Part shown: positions 53,252 through 64,000 of the stretch, in pieces | Layout: each line of letters begins with the position of its first letter | Numbering within the stretch: position 1 is the first letter of the stretch | From: DATMER01 sp963844885 | Lineage (GTDB): Bacteria; Acidobacteriota; Thermoanaerobaculia; Multivoradales; UBA5704 | Direction: 5' to 3' | Length of the DNA: 64,000 bases | NCBI GenBank assembly: GCA_963844885.1 | Contig: CAWJQA010000011.1 | Location: 62,001-126,000 of the forward strand | Made by a program: the position numbers and the translations under genes | Notes under the pieces: generated by a model | The model's database searches: none | What the model was told of the DNA's origin: nothing | Seen by the model: only the letters and a program-made list of their open reading frames with translations

Positions 53252-55084
53252 CTAGGTCCGCGCGGCGTCCGGCTTCCAGGGCGTCCGGGCCAACAGCTCG
53301 CGGGTGAACTGGTAGCCCACCTCCACGATCTCGGGCAGGGCGTCAACGTTGAAAAGGTCGAAATCTTCCGTGGGGAGGTCGATGTAGAGATCCACCTCGT
53401 GGCGGGCCTGCCGGGCGTAGATGTCGCTGGCCAGGACGGCGGAACGGTGGAGAAGCTGGAGGATGTTGGGGAACGGCTTCGCCGTGTGCCGCCACTGGCC
53501 GACGACGAGCTGCCACGGGCTCGGCGCCTCGCGGTAGCTCGGATCGGCGCGGACGTCGATCTTGGTGGAGACGTCCGAAGCGATGATCGGTCCGCGGCCC
53601 TGGCGGCGCATCACGTCGATGGGCAGGTTGTTCAGCACGCCGCCGTCCACCAGCAGGTCGCCATTCTCCACCATCGGCGGGACGACGCCCGGCAGACGCA
53701 TGCTTGCACCCACCAGGCGCTCCATGTCTCCCTGGCGATGGACCACCACCTCGGCCCGGGTCAGATTCGTGGAGACGCAGAAGAAGGGCAGCCAGAGATC
53801 CTCGATCAGGTCGTCGCCGAACATCATGTCCAGCATCCGCTCGACCTTCCGCGTCGAGAGGAGGGAGATGATGGGGAACGTATAGAGCTTGTGCGGCTTG
53901 TACTTGACCCACCCCCAGCGGTTGAGGCGGATCATGTCCTTCCAGTCGAAACCGCGGGCGTAGAGACCGGCCATCGCGGCGCCCATGCTGGTGCCGCCGA
54001 CCCGGTCGATGGGGATGCCGGCCTCTTCGAGCGCCCGGATGACGCCGATGTGCGCGAAGCCGCGGGCACCTCCTCCTCCCAGGACCAGGCCCACCGGCGT
54101 GCCGTTGACGAAGCGGGCGAGGCGGTCGAAGTCTTTCGGCAGCTCCATCCGGATGTGGTGGTGCCGGAGGAAGGAGTGGAGGCCGAGCCAGCGCGCGGTG
54201 CCGTGGGGCCGCTCCTTGCGACGCGTGTGGAGGAGCACGAGCTCCTCCCGCGGCCGGCCTTCGTAGCGGACCAGCTCGGCGCCCAGCTCTCCCAGGGACG
54301 GCTCGTCGTCGCCGTCGGCCACGACGAGGACGCGGTCCGCCTGCCGCAGGCAGCGCCGGGTCCAGGCGGTGATTCCGGGGGTGCCGGAAGCACCGGGGCC
54401 GGAGTCGGCCTCGTAGACGAGGAAGGCGTGGCCTGCCTCCTGCTCGTCGATCCAGGCGCCCAGCCGGCCCGGGTCGGCTCCACCCCCGAGGCCATCACTG
54501 TCGATGCGCGCCGAGCTCAGGTGGAGGGTCGGTCCCAGGGCGGAGAGGGACGCGGCGAGGCGCGCGGCCATCTCCGCCAGCGGCAGGCCTTCGCGGGTGG
54601 CGGTCAGGGCTACGGCGACACAGCCCTGGCCCCGCGCCGAGCGCGACGTCTCCGGGCCGATCCAGGTCGCGAGGCGGCGGGTGAGGGCCAGGATGAGCTT
54701 CGGGTGGCTCTCCAGGAGGCGGTCGAGCCCGGTCCGGTCGAGGCGCGCGAGGAGAGAGTCGCGCAAGGCGCGGACGGTGGCCGAGCGGAGGTTGCCGGTC
54801 AGGGCCGCGACCTCGCCCACGCTGTCTCCCCGCCCGGCGTGGCTGAGCACGGTCTCCTCGCCGCCCGGCCCTTCGCGGATGACGGAGAGCCGGCCGCTCG
54901 CCACCAGGTAGAGGCCGTCGTTCGCGTCGCCCTGCCGGCAGACGGCATGGCCGCCGGGGACGAGAAACCATTCGAGATGGCTCATCACCTCGTCGAGGGT
55001 GGCCTCGTCGAGGTCGCGGAGGAGCGGCACGGAGGCCAGGAAAGCCCTGGCTTCAGCCGGAGGGGGCGCCGGGTTCGCGGGCAT
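53252..55084 (-). CDS. Patatin-like phospholipase with cyclic-nucleotide-binding domain (NTE-type)
   Basis: A 610-residue intact protein. Residues about 15-135 are a cNMP-binding domain (VPLLRDLDEATLDEVMSHLE, GDSVGEVAALTGNLRSATVR). The middle (150-330) is a P-loop-less linker domain seen in NTE-like proteins. The patatin domain starts VGLVLGGGGARGFAHIGVIR, has the nucleophile in GGTSMGAAMAGLY and the partner Asp in LLVDGGVLNNLP. It should hydrolyse (lyso)phospholipids at the membrane, controlled by a ligand. Monocistronic. Confidence 0.9.
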   Translation of the reverse strand: MPANPAPPPAEARAFLASVPLLRDLDEATLDEVMSHLEWFLVPGGHAVCRQGDANDGLYLVASGRLSVIREGPGGEETVLSHAGRGDSVGEVAALTGNLRSATVRALRDSLLARLDRTGLDRLLESHPKLILALTRRLATWIGPETSRSARGQGCVAVALTATREGLPLAEMAARLAASLSALGPTLHLSSARIDSDGLGGGADPGRLGAWIDEQEAGHAFLVYEADSGPGASGTPGITAWTRRCLRQADRVLVVADGDDEPSLGELGAELVRYEGRPREELVLLHTRRKERPHGTARWLGLHSFLRHHHIRMELPKDFDRLARFVNGTPVGLVLGGGGARGFAHIGVIRALEEAGIPIDRVGGTSMGAAMAGLYARGFDWKDMIRLNRWGWVKYKPHKLYTFPIISLLSTRKVERMLDMMFGDDLIEDLWLPFFCVSTNLTRAEVVVHRQGDMERLVGASMRLPGVVPPMVENGDLLVDGGVLNNLPIDVMRRQGRGPIIASDVSTKIDVRADPSYREAPSPWQLVVGQWRHTAKPFPNILQLLHRSAVLASDIYARQARHEVDLYIDLPTEDFDLFNVDALPEIVEVGYQFTRELLARTPWKPDAART

Positions 55085-55192
55085 GGAGGGCTGAATCTTA
55101 CCACACTACACATTTCCTTCCGTGCTGGGATCGATCCCTGGCAGCGGCCCCATTCCGGGGCCTCCTCTCCCGTGGCAAAGAGGTTGAAAGAC

Positions 55193-58100
55193 ATGACGAT
55201 CAGGAAACCGCATCTCTTCGTCTGGACCCTGGTGGCCTGGTGCTCGCCGGCCCGGTCTTCGCGCAAAGCTACGTCCTTCCTTCCGGGGTGATCAGTTGGT
55301 GGCCCGGCGAGGGAGGTGCGCGAGACGCCGCCGGCGCCAATCACGGCACGGTCGAATCCGGCGTGACGTTCGCGCCGGGGAAGGTCGGCCAGGCGTTCTC
55401 GTTCAACGGCCAGCAGTTGGGCAACGGAGTCAATCTGGGCAACGTGCCGGCATTCGATTTCACTCCGTCCGCCTCCTTCACGATGGAAGCCTGGATCGAC
55501 AGCGTCGGCGCGACCGATCCCAACGACGGCCAGACGATCATGCTTTTGAACTACGGTTGCAGGCCCGATGCCCCCACGTATCAAGGCTTGAACATTCGTG
55601 GCGCCGACGACAAGGCGGTCTTTGTGATCACCGATATGAACGGAACCACCATCGCGGCTGTCTCCGGAGCATCGGTTTCGAAGAACGCCTGGCATCACAT
55701 CGCGGGGGTGCGAGAGGTCACGGGCGCCGGAAAGGTGTTGAAGCTCTACGTGGACGGCGCGCTGGCTGCTACCGTTGCCGACCCTACGACGGGAGCGCTC
55801 GCGCTGAACACCGCGGATTACATCGGCCGGAGGCTCACATGCGGCTCGAACAGCACCTTCAAGGGCTACATCGACGAGCCGGCGGTCTACAGCCGAGCCC
55901 TGTCCGCCCAGGAGATCGCCGGCATCTTCCAGGCCGGCAGCGCCGGGAAGGTGACGTCGATCCCGCCGAAGCTGATCTCCGGCGCCGTCACCACTTTCAC
56001 CGAGGATCAGCCCGGCGTGCCGGTCGATCCCGCCATCACGGTCGAAAACGACGAGCCGACCATCCTCGTGGCCACGGTGACGATCACCGACGTCCGCGAC
56101 GCCGGCCGCGAGAGCCTTTCGGCGAGCACGGAGGGGACCTCGATCAACATGGGCTGGACGCCTCCGCAGCTCACGTTGGAAGGGACGGATACGCTCGCCA
56201 ACTATCAGAAGGTGTTGCGCAGCGTCACCTACCGCAATGAATCACAGGCCCCGAACGACAGCGCCCAGCGCCACGTCGAGTTCATGGTGCGCGACCTCGG
56301 GTACGAGAGCAACCGGGTGACCCGGGCGGTCAACGTGATCTCGGTCAACGATCCGCCGGTGGCCGGCGACGACCGCTTCGCCATGGTGGGCAACACGTTG
56401 CTCCAGGTGGACATGAACCAGGGCGACGTCTCGATCCGGGCGAAGACCCCGGGTGGCAAGGGTCTGCTCGACAACGATGCCGACCCCGCCGAAAACCAGT
56501 CTCTCCAGATCGTCGGCATCGTGGGCTGCACCGACACCGAAGCACCGTTCTGGTGCAAGACCGCCAACGGCAACGGGATCGCGCTGCAGGCGAGCGGCAC
56601 CTTTGTCGTCACGCCCGACAACCCCGGTGATCTTTCGCCGAGCGACAGTTTCCAGTACGAGGTCTCCGACGGTATCGACAAAGTGGCCGCCACGGTGACG
56701 CTCGACCGCACCGGCCGCGTCTGGTATGTGAAGAACGATTACACCGGAGCCGCTCCGATCGGTATCTCCACCCAGCCGTTCCGCACGCTGAAGGAGGCCG
56801 AGACCGCCTCGCAGCCCGGTGACACGATCTATGTCTTCGAAGGCGACGGGACCAGCGCCGGCCTGAACGCGGGGATCGAGCTCAAGGCGGGCCAGCGTCT
56901 GATCGGCGCCGGCCAGGATCTCGTGATGCCCTATGGCTCCAGCTCGGTCGTGGTGCGTGCCGCCGTGGCCACGCCGCACGTGGAGAACACCGGTGGCGCC
57001 GCGGTCGTCGCCGGCGCGATACCGGCCGAGATCGCGGGCCTGATCCTCGAGGGCTCGACGGACGGTGTCCGCCTCGCGGCAGGGGGCGGAACCGGCTCGG
57101 TCCGCCTCCATAACCTCGAGATCCGCGCCGACGGCGGCACGGGGCTGCGGGTGACCGGCGGCGGCAGTGGTCCGCTCGACACCGGAGTGGCCGTGGCCGG
57201 CGCCGCGATCTCCGCGCAGGGAGGGCCGGCGGTCGACATCGAGGGAGCGGCGGTCGACATCCAACTCGTGCGGCTGGAGAGCCTCGGCAGCCTCTCGACG
57301 GGGATCAACCTCGTGGAAGCCTTCGGACGGTTCTCGGCGGGGACCGGGCGCATCGAAGGGAGCGCCGGGGACGCCGTCCACGTCGAAGGGGGAGACGGAG
57401 AGGTCACCTTCTCGGGCGGGCTAACGCTCCGGCCGGCTTCGGGCGCGAGCGGATTCGTGGCCGAGGGAGGCGGCTCGGTGACCGTGACCGGAGCGGCGAA
57501 CACGGTGATCACCAGCGGCGGCGGCCAGGCGCTGGTGGTCCGGGGAACGGAGATCGGAGCCGCGGGCCTCACCTTCCAGAGCCTTTCCGTGGACGGTGGC
57601 GCCGAAGCCGGCATCCGCCTCGAAGGCACCGGCACGGCCGGTGGTCTCACCGTGACCGGCACCGGCACGGCCGGCAGCGGCGGCACCCTCCAGGGCCTGG
57701 GAGGAGCCGGCATCACACTGGCCGGTACGGCCGGGGTCAGCCTCTCGTACATGAACATCCAGAACAACGGCGGCGACGGGATCCAGGGCGCCGGAGTCAG
57801 CGGCCTGAGCCTGACCGGCTGCAAGATCTCCGGCAACGCCTACGGTCTCAACTTCGAAAACCTTTCCGGAGCGGTCTCGATCGCCGGCACCGAGGTCACC
57901 GGCTCGGGTCATCACGACGTCCGCATCGCCAACACCGAGGGCATCCTGAGCCCGCTGTCGATCTCCGGCAGCCGCTTCGTCGAACCGCAAGGCGGGTACG
58001 GCCTCGTCCTCGAAGCCGGCGGCACGGCGGCCATCAGCGGAGTGAGCCTCACCGGCAGCACGTTCGCCGGGAATCCCAACGGCTTGAAGCTGTCAAGCTC

Positions 58101-58209
58101 GGGCAACGGCAAGATCTCCGGTTTGACGACCACGGCCAGCACCTTCCTCGGCGGCGCGGTCATGGAGCTCTCGGAGGCCCAGATGGCGACGCTGACCTGC
58201 AGTCCGTAG
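55193..58209 (+). CDS. Secreted LamG-domain / beta-helix protein (frameshift in signal peptide)
   Basis: ATG 55193 gives MTIRKPHLFVWTLVA; a one-base shift then leads to LAGPVFAQSYVLPSG, together a normal signal peptide. The mature protein has a LamG/concanavalin-like domain (VISWWPGEGGARDAAGANHG to YIDEPAVYSRALSAQEIAGI), Ig/cadherin-like repeats (ITVENDEPTILVATVTITDV, SVNDPPVAGDDRFAM) and, from about residue 490 on, a right-handed beta-helix with LRTLKEAETASQPGDTIYVF start and many GG-rich turns. Probably a surface or extracellular protein. Substrate unknown. Confidence 0.8.
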
Positions 58210-58232
58210 CGCCGTGCTCCATTCCGGCCGGG

Positions 58233-60422
<2,190 letters not shown>

Positions 60423-62530
60423 TGGAGGCCGCTCCGTTCAACGCTCGCGGGGCGAAGGGCGTGCTGGCGCGCTCTCGACCGGTACGGGGCGAGGGGTCGG
60501 GGAGCCGGGGACTGCGGATCAACCCGCCCCCCACCACCTCCCTCACGTAGTCCTCGATTCCCCCGAGAAAGCTCGGCCAGCTGCCGCCTCCCCGCGTTCG
60601 ATGCGCTTGAGGTCGGCCTCCCACTGGCCGGTCATGGCCGGGCTCTTCACCTCCGGGTGCACGACCTCGATCAGGCGGATGCCCTTGTCGGTGGCCTCCA
60701 GGCCTTGCCCTCGCGCACGATGTACTCGCGCTTGAGCAGGGTCTCGATGATCGCGGCGCGGGTGGCCGGCGTGCCGAGGCCGGTCTCCTTCATGGCGTCG
60801 GAGAGCTCCTTGTCGTCGAGCGTCTTGCCGGCGGTCTCCATGGCGGTCAGCAGGGTGGCCTCGGTGAAGCGCTTCGGCGGCCGGGTCTGCTTGGCGACGG
60901 CCTCGGCGTCGAGCACCTCCTGCGGCTGGCCCGCGGCGAGCCCGGCGGCAGCGCCTGGTCGGCGTCGTCTCTTCCTCCTCGTTGTCCTTCGCCCTTGTCG
61001 TCCTTCTTTTTCGCCGCCGAGATCGAGCACCTTCCAGCCGACCTGCTCCACCGCGGTGCCGGAGGTGTGGTAGCGGTCGACGATCGCGCCGGCGTCGGTG
61101 ATGCGCGGTGATGACCGTGGTCACCGACCAGACGTGATCGTCGTGCCAGGCGCTGAGCAGGCGGCGGCAGACCAGGTCGTAGATCTTCTGCTCGTCGGGC
61201 TGCAGGGCGACCCGCTCCGGCGCGGCGTGGCGGTGGGGATGATGGCGTGGTGGTCGGTGACCTTGGCGTCGTCCACGAAGCGGCGGCCGAGCGGGCGCTC
61301 GCCGGTGCCCGGGGCGAGCTGCTCCCGGTAGGGCCCTGCGATCGCCTGCACGATCGCGCGGCAGGGTCGCGGCCACGTCCTCGAGAGGTGGCGGCTGTCG
61401 GTGCGCGGATAGCTGAGCAGCTTGTGCTGCTCGTAGAGCGCCTGCGCGAGGTCGAGGGTCTTCTGGGCGCTGAAGCCGAAGAGGCGGTTGGCGTGGCGCT
61501 GCAGCTCGGTCAGGTCGTAGAGCAGCGGCGGCGGCATGCGCTGCGTCTCGGCGCTCGACCGATTCGATCGCGCGCCCGGCCGGTCTGCGCCCGCTCGACG
61601 ATGCGTGCTGGCCTCCTCCACGTCGGCGCGCCGGCGGCGGCTTGTCCGCCTCGATGCGGCCTGGCCTCGGCGAGCCGGTCGCCGGAACCAGGTGCCGCGA
61701 TAGGCGGTCGCCCGGGCTCGCCCGGGCGAGAAGGTGGCGACGACCTCCAGGTAGTCCTCGGGCACGAAGGCGCGGATGGCCAGCTCGCGCTCCACCAGCA
61801 TGGCCAGGGTGGGGGTCTGGACCCGGCCGACGGACAGATCCTCGTCGAAGGCGAGCGTGTAGGCGCGGGAGAGGTTCATGCCCACGAGCCAGTCGGCGCG
61901 GCTGCGGCCGCGGGCGGCGTCGGCCAGCGGGTCGTAGTCGCGGCCGTCGCGGAGCTGCGCGAAGCCCTTGCGGATGGCGTCGGGGGTGAGCGAGGAGATC
62001 CACAGCCGGCTCGACCGGCTTGCGGCACCCGGCGGCCTCGTAGATGTAGCGGAAGATCAGCTCGCCTTCGCGGCCGGCGTCGGTGGCGCAGACCACGCTC
62101 GACGACTTGGGGCGAGTTGAGGATCTTGCGGACCACCTCGAACTGGTCGCGGGTCTTCTTGAAGACCACGAGCGGCCACTCGCGCGGCAGCATGGGGAGC
62201 TGGTCGCGCCGCCATTGCTTCCAGTCGGGCCGGATCTCGTGCGGCTGGGCCAGGCGCCACCAGGTGGCCGATGGCCCAGGTGACGACGTAGCCGTTGCCG
62301 TGCAGAAAGCCGTCGCCGCGCCGTTCCGCGCCGAGCACGCGCGCGATGTCGCGGGCCACGGACGGTTTTTCGGCGAGGACGGCGATGGTGCGTTCGGTGG
62401 CAGGCATCGCTAGCCGGTCGATTTTACCTGCAATCGGCGCCCGCGGGCGGGTCAGGAGCGGATCTCGTGGAAGCGGGCAGGTGTTCCCATCCTTCTTTTG
62501 CCCTTGATCTGGAGTACCCCCTGAGCCGGC

Positions 62531-63376
62531 TCACGACAGAGGCTTGCGGGCTCTCACGAAGGCGCTCATGACCTTGCCGTCGACTTCGGGCGCCACGGTT
62601 TCGGGGTCGATCCCGGCCTCCTTCAGGAAGTCGCGGGCGTCTTCGACGCGATAGATGCGGGTGGGCTCGACGTCGATCTGCTCGAAGCCGGCGGCGGCGA
62701 GGAGGCTCCGGTAGTCGCTCTCCTGGAGAGCTCCGGCCACGCAGCCGATCCAGAGCTCCACGTTGCGGCGCAGGGCTTCCGGCATCTCACCACGCATGAC
62801 CACGTCCGAGACCGCGAAACGGCCGCCCGGCTTGAGCACGCGGAAGGCTTCCGAGAGCACCTTGCGCTTGTCGGCCGAGAGGTTGATCACACAGTTGGAG
62901 ATGATCACGTCCACCGCCGCGTCGGGCAGGGGGATCGCTTCGATCTCCCCCTTCAGGAACTCGACGTTCTCCACGCCGGCCTTGCGCTGGTTCTCCCGCG
63001 CCAGGGCCAGCATGTCGTCCGTCATGTCCAGGCCGTAGGCCTTGCCGGTGGCGCCCACCCGGCGGGCGGAGAGGAGGACGTCGATCCCTCCGCCGGAGCC
63101 CAGGTCGAGCACCACCTCTCCCTCCCGCAGCTCGGCGAGCGCCGTGGGGTTGCCGCAGCCGAGCGAGGCGAGCACGGCCGCCTCCGGGAGGCCGGCGGTC
63201 TCGTGGGTGCCGTAGAGATCGGAGGTGATCGGGTCTTTCGCGGTTGCTCCGGTGCCGCAGCCGCAGCCACAGGAGGAGGCCGCGCCATCTCGCGCTGTCC
63301 GCGCCGCCTGGCCGTACTTCGCCTGCACCACTTCGCGGAGAGTCTCAGGATTCGAAACGGGGATCTGAAGGTCCAT
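62531..63376 (-). CDS. arsM: Arsenite S-adenosylmethionine methyltransferase
   Basis: A 281-residue protein from ATG 63376 (MDLQIPVSNPETLREVVQAK). An N-terminal SSCGCGCGTG cluster, SAM motif EVVLDLGSGGGIDVLLSARR, VIISNCVINLSADKRKVLSE with the conserved Cys, and ELWIGCVAGALQESDYRSLL with the second one, all as in ArsM. It methylates As(III) to volatile or less toxic species. The regulator gene lies 55 bases upstream on the same strand. Confidence 0.88.
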   Translation of the reverse strand: MDLQIPVSNPETLREVVQAKYGQAARTARDGAASSCGCGCGTGATAKDPITSDLYGTHETAGLPEAAVLASLGCGNPTALAELREGEVVLDLGSGGGIDVLLSARRVGATGKAYGLDMTDDMLALARENQRKAGVENVEFLKGEIEAIPLPDAAVDVIISNCVINLSADKRKVLSEAFRVLKPGGRFAVSDVVMRGEMPEALRRNVELWIGCVAGALQESDYRSLLAAAGFEQIDVEPTRIYRVEDARDFLKEAGIDPETVAPEVDGKVMSAFVRARKPLS

Positions 63377-63430
63377 GGTTGTCGTCCTTTCTGTCGTTGT
63401 CAGTAACAACTATCGATCCAAAAAAAGGGG

Positions 63431-63958
63431 TCAGGGGATCCGGCAGCAGCTTCCTCCTCCGGTCTCGATGCGGCCGGCGGCGGCGCGGGAGAGGCGGGAG
63501 AGGAGCTGCGCCATGGATTGGCGCACGTCGTGGGAGAAGTCGGCGAGAAGCTTCTGCTCCTCGACCAGGATCTCGTCCCGGATCCTGGTCTCCAGGGCGC
63601 GCCCGGTTTCGGTCGCCTCCAGGAGCACGGCGCGGCGGTCATCGGGATGGGGGGTGCGGGCGACGTAGCCCTTCCGCTCCAGCGCGTCCACCACCCGGCT
63701 CGCCGTGCTCTTGTCGAGGTAGAGGTGGGCGGCCAGGTCGTTCAGCGTCATCCCGCCCAGCCGTGCCAGTCCCTCCAGCGCGTAGCACTGGGTGACCGAG
63801 ATGTCGTAGCAGCAGATCCGATCCCGGTCCCGGAACTGGTAGACCCGGACCAGATTCGAGAGGGCGTCATACAGGTCCGCCGAATCCCGTTCGAGCTCGG
63901 GGTCAACTGCCAGCACGGGGAGGAGGGTTGCCGCGTCCACGGAGAGAGAGTACACCAA
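63431..63958 (-). CDS. MarR-family regulator with cysteine pairs
   Basis: A 175-residue protein; winged-helix part LARLGGMTLNDLAAHLYLDK, STASRVVDALERKGYVARTP, HPDDRRAVLLEATETGRALE is typical MarR. The start is unsure: TTG 63958, GTG 63955 or GTG 63940. Cysteines at about 49, 50 and 58 (RICCYDISVTQC) and a C-terminal GGGSCCRIP could bind As(III), since the next gene is arsM. Its own start lies within the palindrome CCAACTAGTTGG (63955-63966). Confidence 0.8.
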   Translation of the reverse strand: MVYSLSVDAATLLPVLAVDPELERDSADLYDALSNLVRVYQFRDRDRICCYDISVTQCYALEGLARLGGMTLNDLAAHLYLDKSTASRVVDALERKGYVARTPHPDDRRAVLLEATETGRALETRIRDEILVEEQKLLADFSHDVRQSMAQLLSRLSRAAAGRIETGGGSCCRIP

Positions 63959-63966
63959 CTAGTTGG
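63955..63966. promoter_or_regulatory. Palindromic operator CCAACTAGTTGG
   Basis: Perfect 12-bp palindrome at the start of the MarR gene; it has the half-site spacing MarR dimers prefer. Suggests autoregulation of marR-arsM. Confidence 0.6.
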
Positions 63967-64000
63967 CAGTCGCAACCATCATCTTCGAGATACTGACACC

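Noticed and set aside
53399..55291. 630-aa open frame on the plus strand
   Set aside because: Antisense of the patatin gene; only its last codons touch the start of the LamG protein.

Overview
The window looks like a high-GC chromosomal segment of an Acidobacteriota-type organism. Thermoanaerobaculia-like is my best guess, from the mix of a plug-type TonB receptor with a carboxypeptidase-like N-terminal domain, a sortilin/BNR-type secreted glycosidase-like protein, HTH-TPR paralogues, secreted Cys-rich peptides and many toxin-antitoxin (TA) modules. No rRNA or tRNA gene was recognised, so the placement rests on gene style only.

Layout. 1-1213: 5' part of an alpha-2-macroglobulin gene (minus). 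1.3-5.1 kb: a TA/repeat region with a 20-21 bp tandem array, three PIN-toxin modules (one broken) and a duplicated 104-bp structured element. 5.2-13.3 kb: a visibly lower-GC operon with short peptide ORFs, a class III aminotransferase, a spermidine/putrescine-type ABC importer (ATPase, binding protein, fused permease), an unknown protein and an AAA+ ATPase. 13.5-18 kb: decayed REP-associated (Y1) transposase-like copies interleaved with BrnT-, HicAB- and VapBC-type modules and an XRE regulator. 18-23 kb: SDR, sortilin-like secreted protein (many frameshifts), HIT protein. 23.2-26.8 kb: KamA-like radical SAM, two ATP-grasp ligases and a GNAT, tightly coupled. 26.8-29 kb: minus-strand operon of small unknown proteins, including a zinc-finger-like one and two paralogues of an unknown family. 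29.2-32.5 kb: two HTH-TPR paralogues with a small secreted Cys-repeat peptide gene between them on the opposite strand.

32.6-33.5 kb: a second 21-bp array followed by a conserved helical protein. 33.8-40.2 kb: a second lower-GC island (nucleotidyltransferase, B12-binding radical SAM, radical SAM with unusual Cys spacing, Nudix, thymidylate-kinase-like), then a DUF6624-like secreted protein and a broken MvdD/graspetide-type ATP-grasp. 42-43.6 kb: duplicated relics of the 29-33 kb region and a secreted Cys-rich protein. 43.7-49.7 kb: TonB receptor, purE-purK, a saccharopine-dehydrogenase-like enzyme. 49.7-55.1 kb: 2-oxoglutarate dehydrogenase E1, a TA relic, a third 20-21 bp array with its companion protein, and a cNMP-binding patatin. 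55.2-58.2 kb: secreted LamG/beta-helix protein. 58.2-62.4 kb: RecQ-TopB pair. 62.5-64 kb: ArsM and a MarR regulator.

Many genes are interrupted by single-base frameshifts that restore a good family match in the next frame. They cluster in patches and hit core genes (sucA, topB, recQ), so sequencing or assembly indels are the likeliest cause. Most frameshifted entries are therefore annotated as one gene. The most interesting candidates for undescribed biology are the HTH-TPR/secreted-peptide pair, the two low-GC islands, the KamA/twin ATP-grasp/GNAT operon, and the 20-21 bp arrays placed next to a conserved helical protein.
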